From positions 3,348,001-3,412,000 of the forward strand of contig NZ_CP021422.1 in the NCBI RefSeq assembly GCF_002201475.1: 64,000 nt of DNA. The letters are read 5' to 3'. The stretch comes from Acutalibacter muris (GTDB lineage: Bacteria > Bacillota > Clostridia > Oscillospirales > Acutalibacteraceae). The notes beneath the pieces were generated by a model. It was not told where the DNA came from and made no database searches. It worked only from the letters and a program-made list of their open reading frames with translations. The translations under genes and the position numbers were made by a program. Below are positions 53,531 to 62,575 of this stretch, one piece after another; positions within the stretch are counted from its first letter, which is position 1, and each line of letters begins with the position of its first letter.

Positions 53531-55500
53531 ATCAACCCAAATTTCAAATGTCTATAAATTTACAGGTATTAAATCATCTGGGATTAAATCTCTATAGTAA
53601 TACTTCTGCAGTATTATCTGAAGTGGTTGCAAACGCCTGGGATGCAGATGCTAAAGAAGTGTTAATAGAAATTAATGGCGATAGTATATCCATTACTGAC
53701 AATGGTATTGGGATGAACCTATCCGATATAAATAATAAATATTTGACTGTAGGCTATCAGAAACGTAGCGAAAGTGGTCTGTCACCAATACTTCATAGAC
53801 CAGTAATGGGAAGAAAAGGAATTGGAAAACTATCTCTTTTCTCTATTGCAAATGTTGTTGAGGTTTACTCTAAAAAAGATGGAGAAATTAACGGTTTTAA
53901 AATTGATGCAAATTCTCTGAAGGAGGCAATTAAAACCAACGATACATACCTTCCTACAGAGTTATCTCCTGATAATATAACTTTTTGTGGGAACGGTACA
54001 AAAATTATTTTAAATGATCTTAAGAAAAAGCGAACAGCTGCTTTGGCGACGCATTTAAGGCAGCGTTTAGCCCGCAGATTTGCAATTATTGGTGCAAAGA
54101 ATAATTTTAAAGTATCAATAAATGGTGATGAAATAGTCATATCTGATAGAAATTATCTCTCCAAAGCACAATGTGTATGGATGTTTCTTCCAGAGGATAA
54201 GCCTGATGAATTCAAAAAAGATTTGGAGAGTCAAACCAAAGCAAATAAAATTAAACTTATAAAGGAACTGCCCTCTACGATAACGGTTGGTGAAGTTTCT
54301 TATCACATTACAGGATGGATTGCTACTTGCTCAGAACCAAAGGAACTAGATGATGACGAAAATTTAAATCGTATTGTAATTATGGTTCGTGGGAAAATGG
54401 CAAAAGAAGATATTTTTTCTGAAATTGGAACAACTGCCCTCTATTCAAAATATGTTTTTGGAGAATTATCTGCGGATTTTTTGGATTTAGACGATGAGGC
54501 AGATATAACTACAAGTAGCAGGCAGGATTTCTTTGAAGACGATGAACGTTATATCGCTTTAAAAGAATTTGTTAGAAAGAGCCTTACATCAGTTCGAACT
54601 GATTGGGAAGAGACCAGAAGCACTAATGGAGTCGACGAAGCGTGCAAATACGTGGTTGTAAGCGATTGGTATAACGAGTTGAAAGGAGATGATAAAAGAT
54701 CTGCAAAAAAATTATTCGGTAAAATCAATCAGTTAACTGTTGAAAAAGAGGAGAAAAAAGAACTATTCAAGCATGGAGTTTTGGCTTTTGAATCATTTAA
54801 ATTAAAAAACGAATTAAGTCAACTTGAAAAAATTTCCGCCGAAAATATTGCGGCATTTATAGAAGTTGCGGGACGGCTTGATGATATTGAAGCAACTATG
54901 TATTATCAAATTGTGCAAGAGCGTCTTGCTGTTATTAGGAAAATGCAAGATGTTGTATCGGATGGTAGCCTTGAAAAAGTCATACAAGACCATTTAAGCA
55001 AAAATTTGTGGCTACTTGATCCCTCATGGGATAGAGGAACTGAAGCTCCAATCGTAGAACAAGCGTTTAAAACACAATTTGAAACCATAGACGCAAGTCT
55101 CACTCAAGAAGAATTAGATGCCCGCCTTGATATTCGATATAAAAAAGCATCTAATAAGCATTTGATAATTGAATTAAAAAAAGGAGATCGAACGGTAAAA
55201 TCACAAGAAATAACGGCTCAAGTATATAAATATTTTTCTGCCACAAAAAAAGTAATGGCTACCTTAGATCAGCCTGAACCATTTGAAATTATTGTCCTCT
55301 TAGGGAATCACCTAGACGGAAAACATTATGATGAAGATGTATATCAAGCTACTAAAGAAGCCTTAAAAGCTTACCATTGTAGGATTATGTATTATGATGA
55401 ACTTTTAAGAAATGCACAAAACTTATATAGTGATTTCTTAGAGCAAAACAAAAATCTATCAACATTGAGTGACATTATTAACGAATTAGAGCTTGGTTAA
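53527..55500 (+). CDS. MORC/MutL-like GHKL ATPase with C-terminal nuclease-like domain
   Basis: 657 residues. GHKL motifs: SEVVANAWDADAKEVLIEI (N box), ISITDNGIGMNLSDI (G1) and MGRKGIGKLSLFSIANVVEV (G2), then an S5-like region. The C-terminus carries a PD-(D/E)xK-like pattern: ARLDIRYKKASNKHLIIELK with Asp near 535 and ExK at 549-551, then QEITAQVYKYFSATKK. Restriction-modification-linked MORC-like ATPases joined to C5 methylases were described computationally by Iyer, Abhiman and Aravind (2008). Here the ATPase/nuclease is the predicted restriction partner of the methylase it overlaps by 4 bases. Activity is inferred. Confidence 0.8.
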   Translation: MNQPKFQMSINLQVLNHLGLNLYSNTSAVLSEVVANAWDADAKEVLIEINGDSISITDNGIGMNLSDINNKYLTVGYQKRSESGLSPILHRPVMGRKGIGKLSLFSIANVVEVYSKKDGEINGFKIDANSLKEAIKTNDTYLPTELSPDNITFCGNGTKIILNDLKKKRTAALATHLRQRLARRFAIIGAKNNFKVSINGDEIVISDRNYLSKAQCVWMFLPEDKPDEFKKDLESQTKANKIKLIKELPSTITVGEVSYHITGWIATCSEPKELDDDENLNRIVIMVRGKMAKEDIFSEIGTTALYSKYVFGELSADFLDLDDEADITTSSRQDFFEDDERYIALKEFVRKSLTSVRTDWEETRSTNGVDEACKYVVVSDWYNELKGDDKRSAKKLFGKINQLTVEKEEKKELFKHGVLAFESFKLKNELSQLEKISAENIAAFIEVAGRLDDIEATMYYQIVQERLAVIRKMQDVVSDGSLEKVIQDHLSKNLWLLDPSWDRGTEAPIVEQAFKTQFETIDASLTQEELDARLDIRYKKASNKHLIIELKKGDRTVKSQEITAQVYKYFSATKKVMATLDQPEPFEIIVLLGNHLDGKHYDEDVYQATKEALKAYHCRIMYYDELLRNAQNLYSDFLEQNKNLSTLSDIINELELG

Positions 55501-55694
55501 TATATGCTGTTTTGCGGAACAATCCAAGTTTTTTCACCTTGAAAGATTTTACCGTCTACTCGTTGAATAATAACACAATGCGGGAAAAACCTCGATTGTT
55601 CAATAATTACATATTTTGTTTGAGTATCTAATTTGGGTGGGCGCTCCCCCAAAATTGAATAGCCATACATACATTTAGTTTTATACTGTTTCAT
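55497..55694 (-). CDS. Small hypothetical protein at the end of the methylase cassette
   Basis: 65 residues from ATG at 55694 (CGAGAGG upstream): MKQYKTKCMYGYSILGERPP then KLDTQTKYVIIEQSRFFPHC. Its stop overlaps that of the ATPase gene by 4 bases. AT-rich like the cassette, so probably part of the same cargo. No domain recognised. Confidence 0.45.
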   Translation of the reverse strand: MKQYKTKCMYGYSILGERPPKLDTQTKYVIIEQSRFFPHCVIIQRVDGKIFQGEKTWIVPQNSIY

Positions 55695-55848
55695 AAACAA
55701 CCTCTCGATAAACTTATTATTGGACAGAAAAATCTCTGCTTACCTAAAATTCAAACCAATAAAAGAAATATTTATATATTCTTTTATGTGCCATAGGTTA
55801 ACCACCTATGGCATTTTTATACCCATTTTCAAAAGAAAGGAGATCCAC

Positions 55849-56370
55849 ATGGAATTAAACGAAATGGAAAAACGGCTGCTGTTTCAGGTTGAGGGAGACT
55901 ATCAATACAAAGTCCTGAACGAGCTCCACATGGCTGCCCGGTACACAAAGAACCCTGAACAGCGGAAGGCAGCGGAAAGTCTGATGGCAAAGCTGCGCGT
56001 CCTGACGGATGACGAGTGCATGGACATCGTGCGGGATATCCAGAAGAATTACCTCCTGCCCTACCCGCCCCGGACGATTGGGGAAAAGATTGCGGAGGCC
56101 AGGCAGCGATCCGGCGCGGAAAAATTGAAAGGGCATGACATCATGGCCCTGGAACGCTTTGCCCCAGAGGTACGGCACATGATCATCTTCAATGTGCTGT
56201 CTTATAATTCTCCTGTCGGCGATAAGGGCGATAGGATGCGCCTGTTCCTTACGGATGCCGGCTATCAGAAATTTTTAGACAGCCAGGAGCGGGGCGAAGT
56301 CAAACTGAAAAACCATGCGAAGGTCTCAGACGGGCATCTCCATTATGACCGCAGGGACCGCGTCTTGTAA
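55849..56370 (+). CDS. Conserved conjugative-element protein of unknown function
   Basis: 173 residues; ATG after AAAGGAGATCCAC. ELNEMEKRLLFQVEGDYQYK, LTDDECMDIVRDIQKNYLLP and VRHMIIFNVLSYNSPVGDKG; no catalytic motif. The same leader and first ten codons occur at 52184, so the AT-rich cassette inserted at this gene's start and left this copy whole. GC content returns to that of the island here. Confidence 0.65.
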   Translation: MELNEMEKRLLFQVEGDYQYKVLNELHMAARYTKNPEQRKAAESLMAKLRVLTDDECMDIVRDIQKNYLLPYPPRTIGEKIAEARQRSGAEKLKGHDIMALERFAPEVRHMIIFNVLSYNSPVGDKGDRMRLFLTDAGYQKFLDSQERGEVKLKNHAKVSDGHLHYDRRDRVL

Positions 56371-56399
56371 CAGGATAACCGGAGAAAGGAGGCTTTGAA

Positions 56400-57110
56400 A
56401 TGGCTGTATTCCGGGTAGAAAAAACAAAGGACTTCACAATCATGTGCAACCACCATCTGCGCAATACGGAACTGTCCTTAAAGGCAAAGGGGCTCCTCTC
56501 GCTCATGCTGTCGCTGCCGGAAGATTGGGATTATACCACAAAGGGGCTCGCCCATATCTGTAAGGACGGCGTGGATTCGATCACTACCGCCCTGGGTTGG
56601 TTTTGCCGCCATGTTCACGGTATCGCACGCTTTATGAAGAACAATCCTGATAAGGTGAGCAAGACGGCGTATGGCAAAGCAGATGTCATAGATAAAGAAT
56701 TTGATGCGGCTTGGCGAAAGAAGGTTGTGCAGTTTCAAGTGCCGATCTTTTCGCAGGGTACGAGTGGTGCGTGGGTTTTGAGGTTTGATGACGTGCTGGC
56801 TGACGCTCTGGAACTGGGGCCGCTGCGAAACAACAGCATTGACTTGCCGGACGATATTCTCAATCGAATGGAAGCACTCCGGCCTGAGAAGGTACCGGCT
56901 GAAGTTATCCGCACTTTAGTGGCATATTACATTGCAAATAAGCCGGAGGATTCTGAATGGGTCGTGCTGCCGGTCACAAACTTTGACGCATATTTTGGCA
57001 GTACCATGTTCAGTAGAAAGTGGCTGCCAGCTATTCCTGAGAGTATTATCATGCGGAAAAAGGAACGGTTGGGAGTTGCAAGATTTCGAGCGAGTCAATC
57101 TATTTTGTAA
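56400..57110 (+). CDS. Chimeric replication-initiator-type HTH protein
   Basis: 236 residues; ATG after AGGAGGCTTTGAA. The first ~60 residues (VFRVEKTKDFTIMCNHHLRN, LSLKAKGLLSLMLSLPEDWD, GLAHICKDGVDSI) are the winged-helix start of RepA-like proteins of integrative elements. From TTALGWFCRHVHGIARF on, the sequence differs from that family and looks like part of another protein (FDDVLADALELGPLRNNSID, VIRTLVAYYIANKPEDSEWV). A fusion by recombination near 56580 is likely. Confidence 0.5.
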   Translation: MAVFRVEKTKDFTIMCNHHLRNTELSLKAKGLLSLMLSLPEDWDYTTKGLAHICKDGVDSITTALGWFCRHVHGIARFMKNNPDKVSKTAYGKADVIDKEFDAAWRKKVVQFQVPIFSQGTSGAWVLRFDDVLADALELGPLRNNSIDLPDDILNRMEALRPEKVPAEVIRTLVAYYIANKPEDSEWVVLPVTNFDAYFGSTMFSRKWLPAIPESIIMRKKERLGVARFRASQSIL

Positions 57111-57216
57111 ATAATATATTCTAAGGTAATAATGGGTCAGCCTTGGGGCGGGTAATCATATATGGGTATACCCCTTGAGGTCCTCGCCAATCAAAGCGAA
57201 CAGGGAAGGTACTACA

Positions 57217-57435
57217 GTGAAAGTCATCTTAGTTTATTGGAGCGGCACCGGCAACACTGAGGCCATGGCCCAGGCCGTTGCTGAGGGCGTGCAGGCCCAG
57301 GGCGGCGAGGCCGCACTGTTCACTGCTGGGAAATTTGACGTTGACATGGCAGGCACCTTTAACACCATCGCTTTCGGCTGTCCATCCATGGGATCAGAGG
57401 AGTTGGAAGAGAGCGAGTTCGCGCCCATGTTTTCA
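57217..57435 (+). pseudogene. Flavodoxin, N-terminal fragment
   Basis: GTG at 57217 reads KVILVYWSGTGNTEAMAQAV (FMN phosphate loop SGTGNT) through FGCPSMGSEELEESEFAPMF. Homology stops there, at the junction with an ABC-transporter fragment on the other strand. The C-terminal half is missing. Confidence 0.8.
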
Positions 57436-57812
57436 GCCGCCGCGCCGGTGAACTCTACCTGGGTCTGACCGCTGACCTCCTCTACCAAAGGCGCCTCCTC
57501 CAGAATGTCCAGCACCCGTTTTCCAGCGGCGAAGGTACTCTGCAAAGTGCTGCCCAGGTTAGCCAGAGCCACGCAGGGGCCAAAGCTGCTCATCAGGGCG
57601 ACAGTTGGGATGAGTACCCCGGTAAAGTCCACCTGCCCCCGGCTGTACAGCGCTACCGAGGTGAAAAGCATTGCCAAGTCCAGTAGCAGAATCACGGTAT
57701 TGGTGACAGCCATGCTGTACCCCGCCTTGCGCTTCATTTTGGACTCGCTCTCCGAAAGGGCATCGGTGCGGGCGTTCATTTGAGCAAGCCGGGCCTCCCC
57801 CTGGAGCGAATG
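57426..57812 (-). pseudogene. ABC exporter membrane-domain fragment (CydC-like)
   Basis: Reads RKAGYSMAVTNTVILLLDLA, RGQVDFTGVLIPTVALMSSF and STFAAGKRVLDILEEAPLVE then EVSGQTQVEFTGAAAEN. This is the end of an exporter-type transmembrane domain and the linker to the ATPase. Both ends are cut: the ATPase is replaced by the flavodoxin fragment, the start by an hsdM scrap. Confidence 0.75.
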
Positions 57813-57953
57813 GAGGAGGAGGTTGCGGCGGGGCTACGGGAGTTGAGGGGGATGGTGTGATGGCAAGGTTGGGAGATATATGTGTGCTGAATATGGGGCA
57901 ATCGCCAGATTCAACATCATACAACGAAAACGGCGAGGGCATTCCATTCTTTC
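57801..57953 (+). pseudogene. hsdM tail and hsdS head (type I restriction-modification scrap)
   Basis: 57801-57860 reads LERMEEEVAAGLRELRGMV and stop, like an HsdM C-terminus. TGATG then starts ARLGDICVLNMGQSPDSTSY then NENGEGIPFFQ, the start of an HsdS target-recognition domain (GQSPxSxxYNExGxGxPFFQ). The frame enters a dnaC fragment at 57954. About 150 bases of a former hsdMS operon survive. Confidence 0.7.
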
Positions 57954-58376
57954 AAAAGCTATTTCGCCGGTTGCATCGCCAACGCTCTGATGGAGCAGGA
58001 GGTGGCCGTCCGCATGACGAACTTTGCCCTGATACTGAACGACCTGACCGCCAGCTTTGAGGGCCGCAACGAGTACATAGCCAGATTGTGCCGAGCCCCG
58101 CTACTGATATTGGACGACTTTGGCATGGAGCGCGGGACGGAGTACGGTTTGGAACAGGTCTACAACGTGATCGACAGCCGCTATCGCAGCCGCAGGCCAC
58201 TGATCGTCACCACGAACCTCTCCCTTCAAGACTTGCAGTACCCCCAGGACACCGCCCGTGCCCGTATCTATGACCGGCTGTTGGAGATGTGCGCCCCCAT
58301 CCGCTTTTCGGGAGAGAACTTCCGCAAGGCCACGGCGCAGGACAAGCTGGCACGTCTGAAAAATCTGATGGACTGA
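57954..58376 (+). pseudogene. DnaC/IstB-like ATPase, C-terminal fragment
   Basis: Begins in the Walker A region (KSYFAGCIANALMEQEVAVR) without the glycines, then LLILDDFGMERGTEYGLEQV (Walker B), RPLIVTTNLSLQDL and the Arg-rich end ARARIYDRLLEM. The N-terminal half is replaced by the hsdS scrap. DnaC-like helicase loaders are common in these integrative elements. Confidence 0.8.
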
Positions 58377-58388
58377 AAGGAGCCGCCT

Positions 58389-58598
58389 ATGGCAAAAGCA
58401 AAGGAGCCTGTTATCACCGTCAGCACCGTGTTCGCCGGGAGGCAGACCGACAGGCAAGCCTTTATTGATTTGATTATACAGAAAAAAGAGATTGCGAAAG
58501 TACAACTTTCCCTTGACGCCGGACGTGCGGCAGGGTATAATGAAATTACTCCAAAACGCGGCATACACAGCGGGATGGAGGTCAAAAATGAGGACTAA
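58389..58598 (+). CDS. Small transposon-associated protein
   Basis: 69 residues, ATG after GGAGCCGCCT. No domain recognised. It overlaps the recombinase start by 11 bases, like the short proteins that precede TnpX-type genes in related elements. Confidence 0.5.
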   Translation: MAKAKEPVITVSTVFAGRQTDRQAFIDLIIQKKEIAKVQLSLDAGRAAGYNEITPKRGIHSGMEVKNED

Positions 58599-60243
58599 CA
58601 CTGTGTATGCTGAACCCTATCCCCAGGAGGTGAGAGCAGCTATCTATTGCCGCTTGTCCAAGGACGACGATTTGAGCGGCCCCAGCGCAAGCATCCAGAA
58701 CCAACGGGAATTGTTGTGCCGCTACTGTGAGGAACAGGGCTGGCGTGTGGCAGGGATTTTCCAGGATGACGGGTACACCGGCCTGAACATGGAGCGCCCC
58801 GACTTTCAGAAGATGCTGGCGGCGGTTGAGCGGAAAATGTTCGATGTGGTTTTGACGAAAGACCTTTCCCGGCTGGGCCGGAACTATTTGCAGGTGGGGC
58901 AACTGCTGGAAGATTTTTTCCCACGGCAGAAGGTGCGGTATATCGCTCTGAACGATGCCGTAGACAGCGAGGTTGAGAATGAGATAACCCCGTTTCGCTC
59001 GCTGCTGAACGAGATGTATAGCCGGGATGTGAGCAAGAAAGTCCATTCGTCCTACCTGACAAAAGCCAAGTCTGGCAAGTTTACCGGCTGTCTGGCCCCG
59101 TTCGGCTACCGCAAAGACCCGGAGGACAAAAACCATCTTCTCATTGACGAGGATACCGCATGGATCGTCCGCAGGATTTTTGAGTGGGCGAAGAACGGCA
59201 GCGGCCCCAACCGCATCCGCCGCAGGCTGGAAGATGAAGAAATCCCCTGCCCCGCATGGTGGAACCGGCAAAAGGGCTTGCGCGACCATGTTACCAAGTT
59301 TGAGCGGGAAAACCCGGAGCGGGGGCGGTTTATTTGGGACTTCACCGCCATCCAGGGCATTTTGGCAAACCCGGTTTACATCGGCGCGATTGCCTCCCAA
59401 AAGGTCAACTACCGTTTCAAAATCGGCTGGATGGGCGACAAGAAACGGGAGGACTGGATTGTTGTCGAGGGGATGCACGAGGCCATCATCGACCGGGACA
59501 CGTTCGACCTGGTACAAGAGAAAGTCAAGAGCCGGAAACGCCCGGACGCATGGGGCAATTTCAGCCTGTTTGCCGGTCTGGTGAAGTGCGGACAGTGCGG
59601 CAGTACCTTGAACATCCGCCGCGCCAACCAAAAGGGCAACGAGCGCATCTACACCTGTTCCCGCTACAACAAGTACGGAGTGGCCCACTGTACCCAGCAC
59701 CGCATCAAGTATGATACGCTCTACAACGTCGTGCTGGAACAGATTAGAGCTTGTGCGAGAAAGGCCCTTGCCGATGAACAGGAGGCAGCGGCCCAACTCC
59801 GGGAGAACTGCCAGGCGGACGAGCAGGCCGAGCGCGAGGCCATCCAGCGGAGCATTGACGAGGACAGCGAACGCATCACCGCTCTGGAGCGCATCATCAG
59901 CCGGGTCTATGAGGACATGATTGCCCAGCGCATCAGCGAGGACAACTTCAACCGCATCTTGGAGAACAGCCAGACGGAGCAGGCCACGCTGAAAAACCGT
60001 GTCATGTTGAACCGGGAACGGCTGGCCCAGCAGACCCAGGAGCAGGAGGACAGCACACGCTGGCTGGAAATCATCAAGGACTATGCGGACATTCAAGAGC
60101 TGGACTCTGTGACGCTGAACCGGCTTGTTCAGAAAATCGTCATTCACGAGGACATAGACGGCGAGACTGTTCGCCAGACTGTGGAAATCCATTTCAATTT
60201 CAACGATAAGGCGGATAAACGCAGGATTATCCGCAAGAAATAA
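58588..60243 (+). CDS. Large serine recombinase (TnpX-like)
   Basis: 551 residues; ATG at 58588 after GGAGGTCAAAA. Catalytic Ser24 in AIYCRLSKDDD, then QNQRELLCRYCEEQGW, DDGYTGLNMERPDFQKML, LSRLGRNYLQVGQLL; recombinase domain ending in PVYIGAIASQKVNY; zinc ribbon CGQCGSTLNIRRANQ ... YTCSRYNKYG; and a long coiled-coil C-terminus (residues about 400-500). It looks intact and could mobilise this element by TnpX-style site-specific excision. Promoter elements not clear. Confidence 0.9.
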   Translation: MRTNTVYAEPYPQEVRAAIYCRLSKDDDLSGPSASIQNQRELLCRYCEEQGWRVAGIFQDDGYTGLNMERPDFQKMLAAVERKMFDVVLTKDLSRLGRNYLQVGQLLEDFFPRQKVRYIALNDAVDSEVENEITPFRSLLNEMYSRDVSKKVHSSYLTKAKSGKFTGCLAPFGYRKDPEDKNHLLIDEDTAWIVRRIFEWAKNGSGPNRIRRRLEDEEIPCPAWWNRQKGLRDHVTKFERENPERGRFIWDFTAIQGILANPVYIGAIASQKVNYRFKIGWMGDKKREDWIVVEGMHEAIIDRDTFDLVQEKVKSRKRPDAWGNFSLFAGLVKCGQCGSTLNIRRANQKGNERIYTCSRYNKYGVAHCTQHRIKYDTLYNVVLEQIRACARKALADEQEAAAQLRENCQADEQAEREAIQRSIDEDSERITALERIISRVYEDMIAQRISEDNFNRILENSQTEQATLKNRVMLNRERLAQQTQEQEDSTRWLEIIKDYADIQELDSVTLNRLVQKIVIHEDIDGETVRQTVEIHFNFNDKADKRRIIRKK

Positions 60244-60340
60244 CTGAATATCGCAACATTAGGCCCGGATAGTAGGGGAACCGGGGTGATGCTGACCGAG
60301 GATGCCGCCGCCCGCCGTGGGCTGTTTCATTAACTTTGAG

Positions 60341-60421
60341 ATGAAACAGCTCATGGCGGGCGGCGGTGTCGCCCTGATCGGCATGGTGCTTGTACCCCTG
60401 CTCTCCGGTCTGTTCGGCTAA
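60341..60421 (+). pseudogene. Maff2-family protein, C-terminal scrap
   Basis: MKQLMAGGGVALIGMVLVPL LSGLFG, the end of the small Maff2 membrane protein of conjugative elements. The N-terminal membrane half is missing. Confidence 0.65.
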
Positions 60422-60495
60422 TCCCCGCACCGGAAACAACCCATACCTTTGCCCCTCCCGCAAACACGGGAGGGGCGGAAAGGAGGTAGCACTGT

Positions 60496-60600
60496 ATGGA
60501 TTTTCTGCTGGATGCAATCACCACCTGGCTGAAAGAAATGCTGGTGGGCGGCATTATGAGCAACCTTGCGTACATCTATGCGGGAAGAATGGGAGGATGA
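60496..60600 (+). pseudogene. Conjugal membrane protein (TrbL/VirB6-like), N-terminal scrap
   Basis: 34 codons: MDFLLDAITTWLKEMLVGGI then MSNL, the usual start of this transfer protein, followed by AYIYAGRMGG and stop. ATG after GGAGGTAGC. The large remainder has been deleted; its stop overlaps the topB start. Confidence 0.6.
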
Positions 60601-61775
60601 AGATTATGCGCCTTGTGATTGCTGAAAAACCGTCGGTGGCCCAAAGCCTGTCCGCTGTGATCGGGGCCAATGCCCGCAAGGACGGGTATCTGGAAGGAAA
60701 CGGCTGGCGGGTCAGCTGGTGCGTGGGGCATCTGGCCGGGCTTGCCGATGCGGACAGCTATGACCCTAAATATGCCAAGTGGCGCTATGACGATCTGCCG
60801 ATCCTGCCCTCGGACTGGAAAATGAGCGTGGGGCGGGACAAGAAGAAACAGTTTGATATTCTCAAAAAGCTGCTGTGCGCCCCGGATGTGACCGAGGTGG
60901 TAAACGCCTGTGACGCGGGACGGGAGGGCGAACTGATTTTCCGCAACGTCTATGAGCTGGCGGGGTGCAAAAAGCCCATGAAACGGCTCTGGATTTCCAG
61001 CATGGAGGATTCGGCAATCCGGGAGGGCTTTGAAAACCTCCGCCCCGGCGCGGACTATGACGGTCTGCATCAGGCGGCGCTCTGCCGCGCCAAGGCTGAC
61101 TGGCTGGTGGGCATCAACGCTACCCGGCTGTTTTCGGTGCTGTACCGCCGGACCCTCAACATCGGGCGGGTCATGTCCCCGACCCTGGCCCTTATCGTCC
61201 AGCGGGAAGCAGAGATTGAAGCCTTCCAGCCGGAGCCGTTCTTTACGGTGGCACTGGAACTGCCCGGATTTACCGCTGTGGGGGCGCGGATGAAAGACAA
61301 AACCGCCGCGAAAGAGCTGAAAACCGCCTGCCAGGGAGGTTCTGCGGTGGTGAAACAGGCACAGCGGAAAGAGAAGTCCGAAAAGCCGCCCGCCCTCTAT
61401 GACCTGACCACCTTACAGCGGGACGCCAACCGCCTGCTGGGGTTTACCGCCCAGCAAACGCTGGACTATCTGCAAAACCTCTATGAGAAAAAGCTGTGTA
61501 CTTATCCCAGGACGGACAGCCGGTATCTGACCTCGGATATGGCGGAGGGCCTGCCGGTGCTGGTCAACCTCACCGCCAATGCCATGCCGTTCCGAAAGGG
61601 GATCGGCATTACCTGCAACCCGGAGGCGGTCATCAACGATAAGAAAGTGACCGACCACCATGCGGTGATCCCCACCCGCAATCTTCGGGATGCGGATTTG
61701 TCCGCCCTCCCTGTGGGGGAAAAAGCGGTGTTGGAGCTGGTGGCCGCACCAAGGCCATTGTCGCGGCCCTCTTAA
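60597..61775 (+). pseudogene. topB: DNA topoisomerase III of the conjugative element, C-terminally truncated
   Basis: ATG at 60597 (or 60606) reads RLVIAEKPSVAQSLSAVIGA (TOPRIM), NACDAGREGELIFRNVYEL, then type IA core with INATRLFSVLYRRTLNIGRV MSPTLALI and catalytic Tyr303 in CTYPRTDSRYL. Homology stops after GEKAVLELVA near 61740, about 380 of some 690 residues. The following bases fuse to other scraps. TopB genes of this type sit next to maff2 and trbL-like genes in intact elements, as the scraps upstream show. Confidence 0.85.
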
Positions 61776-61784
61776 AAGACGGGC

Positions 61785-61985
61785 GGGCAAAGCGGATAAT
61801 GATTTTCATACTTTTTGTTTGCTTCATCTGCCGCCGCCGCGTGCTGAATACGGCGCGTTTCGCCTGCGTCGTACCCTATGTATTTATGAACGCGCCGCCC
61901 TGCCTTCCATTCCGCTTTACAGCGCGGATCGTGATTGCAAAACTTTTCTTGCGTTCCGATCTTGTGCTTTAACGAACACTTTTTG
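61785..61985 (-). pseudogene. PAPS-reductase-like protein fragment
   Basis: Minus strand reads KIGTQEKFCNHDPRCKAEWK, VHKYIGYDAGETRRIQHAAA and NKKYENHYPL. This resembles the IGxAxxExxR ... YPL stretch of phage- and element-borne phosphoadenosine-phosphosulfate-reductase-family proteins. Both ends are cut. Family call moderate. Confidence 0.45.
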
Positions 61986-62400
61986 AAGCCGTAAGCGATT
62001 GAAGGCAATGTGCCAGATCGCAAGCACTCTTCCCAGCCGTGGCCGCCGTCCGGCCCCGCCGCTTGAAATGCTCCTGAACGGTTGCTTGCGCCCGCTCCGC
62101 TTTGTAGATTTCCCTTTGCCTGCCGTCCAGCTCCCCGACGTAGCCCCGCTTCAATTCGTTGTAGATCGTCGCCGTATGCACGCCCAGCCGCGCGGCTATT
62201 TCGAGCGGGCGATCCCCGCGGGCGTGCCACACTTCAATTTTCTGCCGATCTTCAAACGTCAGATATTTATACTTTCCCGCCATGCTTTCACCCCTTTGTT
62301 GACATTTTCCGCGCTTTATGGTAAAAAAATAAATGCGGAAGAACTCTCCCGCCCCGCTTTGGGGGGCTTCGTGTTCTTTCGCATTTAATATTACAACCTA
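61985..62400 (-). pseudogene. IS30-family remnant, copy 2 (N-terminal part)
   Basis: ATG at 62283 reads AGKYKYLTFEDRQKIEVWHA, then PLEIAARLGVHTATIYNELK RG, the HTH_38 domain of IS30 transposases. After GELDGRQREIYKAERAQ the protein is cut. The end GGCTTCGTGTTCTTTCGCAT and TAATATTACAACCT (62364-62398) matches copy 1 at 48.1 kb, same orientation. Confidence 0.75.
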
Positions 62401-62452
62401 CGTAAAAAAGTATTGACTTTCTAGAAGTTACCTGATATAATAGAGAAGTCAC

Positions 62453-62529
62453 GGGGGTATAGCTCAGCTGGTTAGAGCGCCTGCTTCACACGTAGGAGGT
62501 CACAGGTTCGAGTCCTGTTATCCCCACCA
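62453..62529 (+). tRNA. tRNA-Val (CAC)
   Basis: Acceptor GGGGGTA/TATCCCC (one G-T), anticodon stem CCTGC/GTAGG with loop TTCACAC, T arm ACAGG-TTCGAGT-CCTGT, encoded CCA. Promoter TTGACT near 62412 and TATAAT at 62435. Confidence 0.95.
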
Positions 62530-62534
62530 TCTGA

Positions 62535-62575
62535 GGACGGTTATTCTGATGCAATGGATATCAGAATAACCGTCC
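62535..62575 (+). terminator. Terminator behind tRNA-Val
   Basis: 16-bp perfect arms GGACGGTTATTCTGAT / ATCAGAATAACCGTCC with TTGATTTTG after. The next 240 bases (62576-62815) hold a weaker GC hairpin near 62640-62680 and no gene. Confidence 0.8.

Noticed and set aside
57472..57783. Plus-strand frame opposite the ABC fragment
   Set aside because: Shadow of the membrane-domain fragment on the minus strand.
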